Shown: in pieces, positions 8,382 through 18,100 of the stretch | Layout of the letters: every line of letters begins with the position of its first letter | Position numbering within the stretch: position 1 is the stretch's first letter | Assembly (NCBI RefSeq): GCF_030381805.1 | Contig: NZ_JAUDRH010000013.1 | Coordinates: 1-64,000 of the forward strand | Direction of reading: 5' to 3' | DNA from: Chlorogloeopsis sp. ULAP01 | GTDB lineage: Bacteria; Cyanobacteriota; Cyanobacteriia; Cyanobacteriales; Nostocaceae | DNA length: 64,000 nt | Program-made: the position numbers and the translations under genes | Notes under the pieces: model-generated | Told to the model about the DNA's origin: nothing | The model's input: only the letters and a program-made list of their open reading frames with translations | Database searches by the model: none

Positions 8382-10051
8382 CCGTATACTCCTGATTTGA
8401 GAGGAACTGGGCAATACTGGCTGTAGTACGCTGGCATTTGCAGTCCTTGCATTTTCAAACTTTGCAGCCGATATAAAAATGCAGTTCCAGTCATAATGTG
8501 GTGAGCAACATCAACCACCCTCCGATTGCTCGAATTGGCTAGATAAGAACCCTTCACCCAGTCATTAAAAGCACCCATAGCCGGGCCACACCAAATTTGG
8601 TAATCCATCTCCCGTCCTTTCTCTCCTAAAATTGACCAACGGGATGATAAACCCAGGTACCAACGGAAGATTAAAGCCATTTTCAGCTTGGGATTGTTGG
8701 CGGCTTGAGAGATTTTATCGGGATTTCGTCGAGATAAATAAGCTAATGTCTCTTCCCAAACCGATTCAAGGCTGCTTCTAAAAATATGTTTTTCTAATTT
8801 CTCTTTTTCTGCTAGGGGAATGTCTTCAATGGAGTCATAACTTTTGTAGAGGTCGAAAAGTTTTTGAGCGCGGATGGGAAAAAGCGTTCCTCTTTTGAGG
8901 ACTTGAAGTTTGACACCCATTTCAAACATATCTGCTGCCGGAGCCATCATTATATCCGCCATCTCGGCTTGAGCTAGTAGTTGTTTTGTATATTCAGAAG
9001 TTCCGGCTTCAAGACAAGACTGGTTAATAGAGCCAGTAACAACATAGGCAGCGCCCATCATAAAGGCAGCTAATGCTGATTGGGGAGTTGCAATTCCCCC
9101 TGCTACACCAACTCGTACAGGTTTTGCGTAACTATATTTACTTTGAATTTCATCTCTCAATTGCAACATGGAAGGCAACAGACAAACTAAAGGACGATTA
9201 TCTGTATGACCGCCAGAATCTGCCTCCACTGTGATATCGTCGGCCATGGGAACTTTGGCTGCTAGGATTGCCTGCAACTGTGTAATCAGTCCTTGTGCGA
9301 CTAATTGTCTAAGAATCTCCTTGGGAGCAGGTTGGAGAAATTTGGTTGCGACTTCTGTTCTCGAAATCTTAGCTATAACTTTGTTTTTAATTTCTATTTG
9401 ATTGGCTGCATTGAAATTCAGTCCCGCAGTTCGGTAATAAACTATGTTAGGAGTTAAATCCAAAAACGCAGAGGCTTCTATTGTTCTAATGCCATATTTG
9501 AGATATAAATCAACCGCAGCACGTTCGATGGCTGGTTCGCTAGGACTGTGAATTAAATTGAAAGCAAATGGCCCTTTTGGTAGAGCCTGTTGAATGCGAT
9601 GAATAGCTGTTTCGAGCCGGGAAGGAGATAAACCGCCAGCCCCAAAGGAACTCAATATACTCTCTTTGCCTAGAGCGATGACGAGTTCTTCAGAAGCGAT
9701 GCCACTAGCCATTGAACCAGTCGCATATGCACACTTCACACCATGAAAGTCTAGGAAAGTGCGATCGCCCAACTGTTGAATTGCTAAAGGTGGAACAGAT
9801 ATCAGTACTTCTATTTGCTCTATATTACTAAGTTCTTGATAATACAATTTTCCTTCATTAGTTACCCCAATATTTCCCTCTATTTTCAGAATATGACAAG
9901 GTTTATCTATATTGAGCAATTTATATTTTATACCTACTTCATCAAAAGAAACTAAATCTAATGAGCCTTGCCAGTATAATTTATGACTGTAGCAGCCAGG
10001 AATTTGAAGAAGATTATCATTTTTATTTTTTACCGCTTCTGTACCGATCAC
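8378..10051 (-). CDS. PfaD-like trans-acting enoyl reductase (FMN, 2-nitropropane dioxygenase fold)
   Basis: 557 residues with a GTG start; a GGAGG site lies about 10 bases upstream. It resembles PfaD, the stand-alone FMN enoyl reductase of PUFA synthases: MASGIASEELVIALGK, then SFGAGGLSPS, a VEADSGGHTDNRPL flavin-binding run and GVAGGIATPQSALAAFMMGA. It should reduce the enoyl intermediate of the iterative synthase encoded upstream. It lies 65 bp after the HglC-like gene and overlaps the next ACP gene by four bases. Length matches PfaD proteins. Confidence 0.9.
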   Translation of the reverse strand: MIGTEAVKNKNDNLLQIPGCYSHKLYWQGSLDLVSFDEVGIKYKLLNIDKPCHILKIEGNIGVTNEGKLYYQELSNIEQIEVLISVPPLAIQQLGDRTFLDFHGVKCAYATGSMASGIASEELVIALGKESILSSFGAGGLSPSRLETAIHRIQQALPKGPFAFNLIHSPSEPAIERAAVDLYLKYGIRTIEASAFLDLTPNIVYYRTAGLNFNAANQIEIKNKVIAKISRTEVATKFLQPAPKEILRQLVAQGLITQLQAILAAKVPMADDITVEADSGGHTDNRPLVCLLPSMLQLRDEIQSKYSYAKPVRVGVAGGIATPQSALAAFMMGAAYVVTGSINQSCLEAGTSEYTKQLLAQAEMADIMMAPAADMFEMGVKLQVLKRGTLFPIRAQKLFDLYKSYDSIEDIPLAEKEKLEKHIFRSSLESVWEETLAYLSRRNPDKISQAANNPKLKMALIFRWYLGLSSRWSILGEKGREMDYQIWCGPAMGAFNDWVKGSYLANSSNRRVVDVAHHIMTGTAFLYRLQSLKMQGLQMPAYYSQYCPVPLKSGVYG

Positions 10052-10116
10052 GGTTTTTAGTCCTCCAATAATAGTTAATGGTTAATGGCTAATAAATATT
10101 TTTGTTCATAAACTAT

Positions 10117-13110
10117 TTAAGATTTATTTTCAAAAGAATTATTGTTGATTTCAGCTAAAGATTGTTGATTCAGTAGTTGTTGCGAGCACGCTATTTGTAA
10201 TTGAATTATTTCGCCGAGTTGCCTTAAAGATTCCTGTCGAGTTTGTAAAAAATGAGTATGAGCTTTATGTATGCGAGAAATGTTTGCGCTCAAATTTTTA
10301 CACTTAAGATTGTGGAAAGCGACTGACTCTAACTCATTAATAAAATTTGGAACATTTGTGCTGGGCTGATGTTTGTTGCTAGTAGGAACAGTTTTGCTAT
10401 TTTCATCTAGAATATTTTCAGACTTAATCATCGACTGGCTGGAACGAAAAGTTTCTTGTACCGGACTATACAATGGCGACAAATCTAAAGAAACTTGATG
10501 ACTAACAAGTTTTGCTAGCCCTCTAACAATAGAGGTATGCTCATCTATGCCTCTTTTATTCAGGGATATTGCAAGATGTTCTTTATGTTTAAGATTTTCA
10601 CTAATCCATCTAGAACAAGTACTGCCAGCTCCTACCTCGATAAATATTCGAGTGCCATCTTCCCAGACGCGGTTAATTAACCGAGGGAAATCAAGCTGTT
10701 GACACAGACATTTAGCAATATTTTGACCGATGGAATTACTGTCGAGGGTAATGGGTTGGTAATTTGCAGCGGAATAGAAAACAGTATTTGGTATATTTTG
10801 GATAGGTAAAGTGTTTAATTTAACAAGTTCATCGTACTCAGAACGTATAGCGTCGCAATGAATGACATAATTGAAAGGAGTACGAAAAGCATCGCAATTT
10901 AGCCTTTGAATGACTCTTTGGCAGGCTTGGGTATCACCAGCGATCGCGACTTCTTGTGGAGTATTAATGAGAATTAAGTAAACGTGGTTTTCATGCTTGA
11001 GAGCTTCCTGAACGAGGGATACTGGACACATAAGAATATGTGTACTCCAAAACTCAGAGCTTTCTCCATCCTGAATTTGGGGTAATTTCCAAAACCTGCG
11101 AACAGCATTTTTAGCTCCCGATAACTCTGTTTTAAACAAAGCAGACGAGTTTAAACTTTGACTACCTTCATGAAAATGAGTCCACACACCTTGAGCTAGC
11201 ATCATGCTAGTTTCGCCCAGGCTATACCCAAAGGCGCAATCAGGTTGTAGTTGGAAGTAATTTCTTAGAATTGCACTCAACAATCCGGCAACCCACATTT
11301 CTGATTCGAGCATTGCGACTGGATCGTCTATCAATCGCTGTTCTAGGGCTTCTAATTGCCTTTTTGATAATTTGTTCAGGCTGCGCGGATAAAGAATTTT
11401 CTCTACATTGGCAAGACGACTGTAAACGCTCTTAATGAGTGGATTATCGTAAAGTTTGGGAAACAAGCGAAATAGATTACGAGCAATTCCGATATAAGAA
11501 CTGTAAGCACCAGGGTAAACGAAAGCAATGGTGCCTTTTTTACCTAGTGGTTTGGATGTGAAATAGCTACCTACAGGAGTTTGCCAGTCTTTGCCTGTAT
11601 CAAAAACATCCACAACACCCGCAAGAGCACGCTGAATTTCTCGTATCAATTCTTCTTGATTACGCCCAACAATTGCTATTGCGTAAGCAGCTGGAGAGTT
11701 CTTTTGAAAAGCGGCAAAGGCGAGGCTGGCGGCAGTGGATAAACAAGAGCAATCTGCAATACTTTGTTGTAAAACATTCAATTGATTTAGTAAAAGCGAT
11801 CGCTCATTAGCAGCAAGCGGGAAAAGATAAAAAGGCATTTGCTCTAAATACCTACTACTGCATTCTTTTTGAGTAGGTTCTTCCGACAAAATTAAATGTG
11901 TATAAGTACCATCCAAGTCTAGTCCGTTAATAGCAGCAACTCTGTTAGATTCTTTTTGTTCTAAAAACCAAGGTTTTGATTCGGTAGCTACATAAAAAGG
12001 GCTATTTTGCCAGATATCAGGCATTTTTGGAGCAATCCACTGGGGTACACAGGGAATATATCGGTGGTACAAACACAAAGCAGTTTTGATTAAGCTGGCT
12101 ATTCCCCCAGCAGTGTAAGTATGACCGATATTAGCCTTGACATTGCCGATCGCACACTTTAAATTTCCTCCAGCAGATTGATAAGCTCGCATCAATCCCT
12201 CAATCTCAGATTCATCTTCTGACTGCGCATAGTTGCCAAAAACTTCTATATAATCAATGTCGGCAGGTTTAACTTCTGCTGTCACAAAAGCCTTTTGACA
12301 TACTTGGGTGACGGTATTGGCTTTTATCTTTTCTAAATTAGCAGACTCCCGCAAAAAACTGATGGCATTGATCACTGCATAGATACGCTTTTGCTCTTGC
12401 CTGGCTGTATCCAGGTGCTTGAGAACAACAGCTCCAGCACCTTCACCTACCATCCAATGATTGGCATTCTGATCGTAAGAAAAGGTATTTTTGCCTGTAT
12501 TGATTTTTGACGTTTGCTTGGCAGCAAGCTCGACTGCACCGACGACAACAGTGTCTACTTCCTTGGTAGCAAGTAACATTTCGGCAACTTCCAAGGCTTT
12601 GAATGCAGAATTTTCTCCAGCATGAAGTGTGAACGCAGAGCCGGTAAAATTCCATAAAGTGGAGATGTGGCTAACAGTGATGTTCTCGACGTAACTCAAG
12701 TATTCACTAGCAATAACTACAGCTACCTTTTCCCCTTCACCAACTTCCGCATCTTGAAGAGCGCGATCAGCTACCTTGAGAATCAATAATTGTTGTGGGT
12801 TAAGTGTTTCTGCTTCATGAGGAGATATTTTGATACGTAAAGTATCAATTTCAAAATCTTTGATGAATGCTCCCAATGGTGCTTTACCATCTTCAAAACC
12901 ATGAGCTTTAAGTAATTGCTGCTGCTGTTCTATTCTTTCCCACCGATTGGAAGGGAGGGTAGTAAAATATTGGCTTCCTTGATAAATACCCCGTTCAAAA
13001 GCATCTAAACCATCACAAGAGCCAAATAAGGCATCCATGCCTACAATCGCCATATTAGTAGTTTTAAGTGACTCAAATACTTTAGTTTTTTCAATTTTTT
13101 CTATATTCAT
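10117..13110 (-). CDS. HglC/PfaB-like protein: inactive KS plus acyltransferase
   Basis: 997 residues. The KS-like half (about 15-425) has the chain-length-factor pattern. Where a KS has its active Cys there is AGENSAFKALE, and the HGTGT His is replaced in EVFGNYAQSEDESE; the NIGHTYTAGG segment remains. It is therefore unlikely to condense on its own. The second half (about 510-860) is an AT with VYPGAYSSY and GYSLGE around residue 629. The tail is coiled and hydrophilic. The architecture matches HglC of the heterocyst glycolipid pathway and PfaB of PUFA synthases, where it pairs with the active KS of the HglE/PfaA-like protein. It follows the KR-DH gene after 85 bp. Confidence 0.85.
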   Translation of the reverse strand: MNIEKIEKTKVFESLKTTNMAIVGMDALFGSCDGLDAFERGIYQGSQYFTTLPSNRWERIEQQQQLLKAHGFEDGKAPLGAFIKDFEIDTLRIKISPHEAETLNPQQLLILKVADRALQDAEVGEGEKVAVVIASEYLSYVENITVSHISTLWNFTGSAFTLHAGENSAFKALEVAEMLLATKEVDTVVVGAVELAAKQTSKINTGKNTFSYDQNANHWMVGEGAGAVVLKHLDTARQEQKRIYAVINAISFLRESANLEKIKANTVTQVCQKAFVTAEVKPADIDYIEVFGNYAQSEDESEIEGLMRAYQSAGGNLKCAIGNVKANIGHTYTAGGIASLIKTALCLYHRYIPCVPQWIAPKMPDIWQNSPFYVATESKPWFLEQKESNRVAAINGLDLDGTYTHLILSEEPTQKECSSRYLEQMPFYLFPLAANERSLLLNQLNVLQQSIADCSCLSTAASLAFAAFQKNSPAAYAIAIVGRNQEELIREIQRALAGVVDVFDTGKDWQTPVGSYFTSKPLGKKGTIAFVYPGAYSSYIGIARNLFRLFPKLYDNPLIKSVYSRLANVEKILYPRSLNKLSKRQLEALEQRLIDDPVAMLESEMWVAGLLSAILRNYFQLQPDCAFGYSLGETSMMLAQGVWTHFHEGSQSLNSSALFKTELSGAKNAVRRFWKLPQIQDGESSEFWSTHILMCPVSLVQEALKHENHVYLILINTPQEVAIAGDTQACQRVIQRLNCDAFRTPFNYVIHCDAIRSEYDELVKLNTLPIQNIPNTVFYSAANYQPITLDSNSIGQNIAKCLCQQLDFPRLINRVWEDGTRIFIEVGAGSTCSRWISENLKHKEHLAISLNKRGIDEHTSIVRGLAKLVSHQVSLDLSPLYSPVQETFRSSQSMIKSENILDENSKTVPTSNKHQPSTNVPNFINELESVAFHNLKCKNLSANISRIHKAHTHFLQTRQESLRQLGEIIQLQIACSQQLLNQQSLAEINNNSFENKS

Positions 13111-13195
13111 AATGATTTTTTACCTTAATTATCAAATTTTATTTTCTGTGATAAAATTTTAGTTATCTGACATTATTTAACTAGCTTTTATACAA

Positions 13196-14917
13196 TTATC
13201 TCGATTTCAATTTTTCTTTGGAAAGAATAGTTCCACTAGTACCATACATATATGAGTATACTTGTCCTTGAAGATTATGTATTTTGATATCGGATATTAT
13301 AAAAGTCTCTGTTTTTGATTTAATTTCTGCGGTGACATAAAATTTCTCATTAATTGGAATTTCTGCATATTGTTCGAGTGTTTGCACTTGCGCAGGTAAA
13401 CAAATCTGTTGATAAAAATGCTCTAACCAAATCAACACACAATGGATTTGTATATCAGTAGTGTAGGGATTGAGCGTTTGAATTTGAAAATTTCCCTGTT
13501 GTCTTTCTTCAATGCCTTGCCAAAGACATTCCACAGTAATTTCTTGAAGATTAATATTTAAAACTCTTTTGACACCCTGAAAACAAGGGCCGTGAAATAA
13601 TATACCTTTACCGTTTTGATAAAAATCATGATTAAATTGAGTTTTCGTTAAATTAAGTTTATTACAACTAGGAGATACAGGAAGTTTTTTTAATAGCTTT
13701 ACGTTAGTAGAATAGTGACAATAAAAAGGAACTTTTTTAGCTCGATTTTCACTAATTATTTTTGCATTGAATTCTATTTCACTATTGCTTTTATTAGTTT
13801 CTTTTAACTCCAAAATATACTCAATATCTACATTGCTATTAAAAATAATTCCCTTTAAGATTTGGAAATTAATAAACTTAAAAAATTTATAGCTAGGATA
13901 GAGTTGTTCGCAGGAATTAGCAATCCATGACATAGCGCAAGTAGTAGGTAAAACTGGATAACCAGCAATCACGTGGTCTTGCAAAAATGGATTAGCTTCT
14001 AGTGTTAATTTACGGTGAATATGGTGTGTTTTCAGTTGTGATTTTAACTTGTTGACTATTGGTAATATGGGCTTACCAATGACAACTTGTACAGTTTCAT
14101 GATTAGTGACATCTAGTTCTTCAACTAATAGTTGTGTTCCGACTTGAACGGGAATAATATCAATATTGCGCTCTTGAAAAATATTTTTTAATTGTGAAGT
14201 TATCATCCCAGTTTCCCAAGGCCCCCAATTGATAGAAACTACATGGCAATTTGGATAATGTTGCTTGATAAGATGGGCTAATTTATTCAGAATTTCATTG
14301 GCGATCGCGTAGTCAGATTGTCCAATGTTTCCATAGAAAGCGGCTATAGAAGAAAACAGAATTAAATAACTAAGCTGACTAATATCCACGCAATATAACA
14401 GATTTTCTAAACCTTTTACTTTAGCTGCATATACTGTTTCAAAATCCTGTTCTGATTTATTTTCAATTAATTTATCAGCTAAATTGCCTGCTCCGTGAAT
14501 AATTCCTGCGATCGCGCCCATCCTCTTAACTGCAACTGCTAGCTTTTCTTGTAAGGCGATCGCATCAGTTATATCTACGCTAATATACTCTGCTTCTCCC
14601 CCTAAACTTTTAATATTAGAAAGCGTTTTTTCGATTTCTCTACTGGATGAAATATGATTAAATAGCTTTTGTACTGTCTTGGGTGTAGGTTTTTCTCCTA
14701 ATGAAATAAGATATTCTGTAATTCGTTTTTTCAATTTCAATTCATCAAAACAATCTCTTGCCCAAATTGGTTCGATTTGTAATGATGAACGACCGAGTAA
14801 AATAAATTTGCACTGATATTCCTGTGCTAGCTTGAGCACGCATTCTCGCGTAATTCCTTTGGCACCGCCACTGACAATAAAAACTGATGAAGTACTAATT
14901 TTGGTTTGTTTTCTCAT
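13196..14917 (-). CDS. HglD-like ketoreductase-dehydratase (catalytic half of a PfaA-type KR plus DH)
   Basis: 573 residues with an AGGAA ribosome-binding site before the ATG. The NADPH loop GGAKGIT (17-23) sits at the very N-terminus. The catalytic KR residues are Lys167, Ser189/190, Tyr203 and Asn207 in an SDYAIANE context. From about 300 there is a hot-dog dehydratase, with His315 in the HVIAGYPVLP motif. The usual structural KR subdomain is missing here and is found instead at the C-terminus of the gene upstream, so the two proteins must assemble. Base composition is more AT-rich than its neighbours. It corresponds to HglD in heterocyst glycolipid clusters. Confidence 0.87.
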   Translation of the reverse strand: MRKQTKISTSSVFIVSGGAKGITRECVLKLAQEYQCKFILLGRSSLQIEPIWARDCFDELKLKKRITEYLISLGEKPTPKTVQKLFNHISSSREIEKTLSNIKSLGGEAEYISVDITDAIALQEKLAVAVKRMGAIAGIIHGAGNLADKLIENKSEQDFETVYAAKVKGLENLLYCVDISQLSYLILFSSIAAFYGNIGQSDYAIANEILNKLAHLIKQHYPNCHVVSINWGPWETGMITSQLKNIFQERNIDIIPVQVGTQLLVEELDVTNHETVQVVIGKPILPIVNKLKSQLKTHHIHRKLTLEANPFLQDHVIAGYPVLPTTCAMSWIANSCEQLYPSYKFFKFINFQILKGIIFNSNVDIEYILELKETNKSNSEIEFNAKIISENRAKKVPFYCHYSTNVKLLKKLPVSPSCNKLNLTKTQFNHDFYQNGKGILFHGPCFQGVKRVLNINLQEITVECLWQGIEERQQGNFQIQTLNPYTTDIQIHCVLIWLEHFYQQICLPAQVQTLEQYAEIPINEKFYVTAEIKSKTETFIISDIKIHNLQGQVYSYMYGTSGTILSKEKLKSR

Positions 14918-14991
14918 ACTTTTTCCTGGTTAAACTAATTATTCTTAAAGATGCACTTAATATTAAAAAACTAACCACAAAGAGTACATTA

Positions 14992-15108
14992 GACGCGGAG
15001 CGGCTACTTACCCTACGGGAAGCCGGGCAAAGCCCGTCTACAGAAGCCACTACTCTACCTTGAAGCCGGACTACGTCCGTCTACGTGTCTACCCGTAAGG
15101 GTAGAACA
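14992..15108. repeat. Cluster of small palindromic repeats between hglE-like and hglD-like genes
   Basis: A compound of short GC-rich hairpins: GCCGGGC/GCCCGTC near 15023-15038, then GCCGGACTACGTCCGTC, and CTACCC/GGGTAG at about 15089-15104. It fills about half of the 237-bp gap exactly where a single PfaA-type KR domain is split into two genes. Such repeats are mobile, non-coding elements in Nostoc genomes. Confidence 0.6.
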
Positions 15109-15154
15109 CAAAGAAGTTGGTACTCATTCACTGCAACTTCATAGAGAATTGGTA

Positions 15155-18100
15155 TCAAATAAATGGTTCAGCAGTTAGGGTGACTCGTCCATTTTTGCTA
15201 TACCCAACTTCGGCAATCAAACGATTGGGATCGTGAAGTTCAGCAATAATATCTTGTGCTGATTCTTCGGCATCTAAATTGGGATACAAGTCAATTGCCC
15301 GACAAAATACAGATTCCCATTCAAAGTTGAGAGATTTAGTTAATCCAAATAGCCCGGCGCTGATGGCACCAAAGTTTACCTTTTGTGTTAAACCAAATGC
15401 TCCATCAAGACGAGTAATAGTGCAGAAACAACTGTATCCTTCATGCGCCGCTTGATGAAGCGATTTTTTGAGATGTTTGGCGATGAGAAAGATATGTTTG
15501 ACTATCGCCTTTTCTACTTCTAAATACTGAATTCCATCGTTTTGACTACTAACAAACAAGGGATTGAGATGAATGAAAGCGCCAATTGAGCCATAGGTGT
15601 TGGCAATCGCTGTTAACTGTTGTTTTAAATGTTCTTCACTCATATCTTCAAGCGCAATCCGAATAACCTCTTCGGGTAAAGGCGATTGTTTGGCGATCGC
15701 TGATGGGGGAAAACTCAAAACAATAACCTTCCAGCCTTGCTCTTTAAGGAATTGAGCTAATTTAGCAGTCGTTAAGCCACCATCATCAGTAAGTAGAGCA
15801 ATGTAGTTTTTGCTGAAGGTGAAGTCTAAAAAATCCGGTTTAGGCAGAAATTTTAGTTTGACAGCACAGCGTGGAATATTGTGAGCTAGACTGGGTTGCT
15901 GTTGTAAAGCTATACTTTCAGCGTTTTTTTTTTCAGCCGAGCCTACGAGAGATAGTTGCAGATACTCAACGATTTGAGCAAGAGTGCATAGTTGTGTTAG
16001 TTCATCAGGATTGGCTTGGGGCAAATTGGGATATCGCTGTTGCAGTGCGCCTAAAATTTCGACGCGTTTGATCGAGTCAATTCCCAAATCTGCTTCCATA
16101 TCCATCTCTAACTCTAAGATTTGAGCTGGATAACCAGTCTTTTCGCTAACGATGTTGAGCAGGCTTTGACTGAATTTGGTAACATCAATGCTTACCTGTG
16201 TTGGAGGAGCGATCGCTGCCGATAATTGGGTTTGTTCATCTGCCTCTTCCTGAACTACCTCTAAAGCATTGCTGGTAGTAGGATAGGAAATATTTAGATC
16301 GCGCTCGTACAAAGACTGATTGTTTGGATTGACACAGACGTAACCAGAGGCGGGAATACGGATATATTCTGATGATAGGTCATGAGTTGGACTTGATATG
16401 ACCTGCGACTGTTCAAAATCAGTAGCTATGGTAGATGTGCGATCGCTTTCTTGTACCAGAGTTTTGATATAGTCAACGATTTGAGCAAGGGTACGTAGTT
16501 GTGTTAGTTCATCAGGATTGGCTTGGGGCAAATTAGGATATCGCTGTTGCAGTGTGCCTAGAATTTCGACACGTTTGATCGAGTCAATTCCCAAATCTGC
16601 TTCCATATCCATCTCTAACTCTAAGATTTGAGCTGGATAACCCGTCTTTTCGCTAACGATGTTGAGCAGGCTTTGACTGAATTCGGCAACATCAATGCTT
16701 ACCTGTGTTGGAGGAGCGATCGCTACTGTTGACTCAAGCTGTATATCTTTGAGAAAGTCGCTTTTATGCCTGGCGGCAACTGCCACCATATTTTCCCAAA
16801 CTTGATCGGAGCTATGATTAGAACCATTACTTAAAAATGGTTCTGGGCTGCTCGAATGTCCATTAGTAGGTATAGCAACCGATGGATCTGCGGGCGGAAC
16901 AGTACTATCCTGTTTGATAGGATCGTTTTCTTTGACTGTGGATATAATTGCAGGACTATCACGATTGCCAACATCTGAAACTTTAGAGTCGCTATTGATT
17001 AGGATCTCATACTGTTGCTGGATCAGTTGGCAGAAAGTTTTGGTATAATCCTTCTCATGCTTGAGATATTCTTCATGAATGCGTAGAGTTTCATCTTGAT
17101 AAGCTTGAAACTTATTGATACTGCGTTCTGAACTTTCAAGTACAGCTAACTTTGTTTCTAATTGTTGCTGAGTAGCATTTTCGTTTACAAACAATAAATT
17201 CTGCTGTTCCATTAACTGGCAAAATGTTTTGCCGTATTCTATCTGATGGTTAAGAAACTGTTCGTGAATGCGCAAAATTTCATCTTGATGTTGATGAAAC
17301 TGTTTGAGGCTAGACTCTAAGCTGGCAAAAAGACTTTGGTAATTTAAATTTGGTGTTTTTTGCATCTTCGGTTCAAAAGCTTGTTGAACGGAAATTGATG
17401 TATTGGATGTGGATAAAGTTGAGATCGGGGCAATTTTCATTTCAGATGGAGTGCGAGGGGATTTTAATTGATGCCCATTTTTCTGTAAATGTCCATTGCT
17501 TTGACAAGCTGGTGGAGTTAGCACTATAGAATCAGTCACAGATTTGACTTCTGAGTTGCTAGTATGAACTTTGACTTTTTGCCCATCCTTTAAAGCGTTT
17601 TCAAAAGCTATTTTCGTTTTTTCGGCTACATAGTTCGTACCGTTTAAACGAACATTCAATATCTTGTTATCTTCAGACTCAACTACTTTAGGCGATCGCT
17701 GGTAAGGATCTAGGTTTTTTAAAGGTAAACCAGCTACACGCAACTGCATGACGGCTTCCCTGAATAAGCGATCACTATCTTTTTGGCTTGTGGCATTTAG
17801 GGCGACGGCGAGGTGGGGTTTGTCGCCGAGAGTATCTTTCACCAAGTTTGTTAAAATGTTCCTTGGCCCGAATTCAATAAAGATACAGCCACCATCGGCA
17901 TAGATATTTTCTATTTCATGCTGAAAGCGTACCGGGTTGATCAAATGCTCTTTGAGAATATTTTTGATCGCTTGGGGTTCGGTAGGATAGCGTTTGCCTG
18001 TGACATTGCTGTAAACAGGAATCTTGGCGTTTTTGAAGGTAACTGCTTCAATTGCTTGAGCAAAAGGTTTTTGTGCTCGACTAACAAGTGGTGTATGAAA

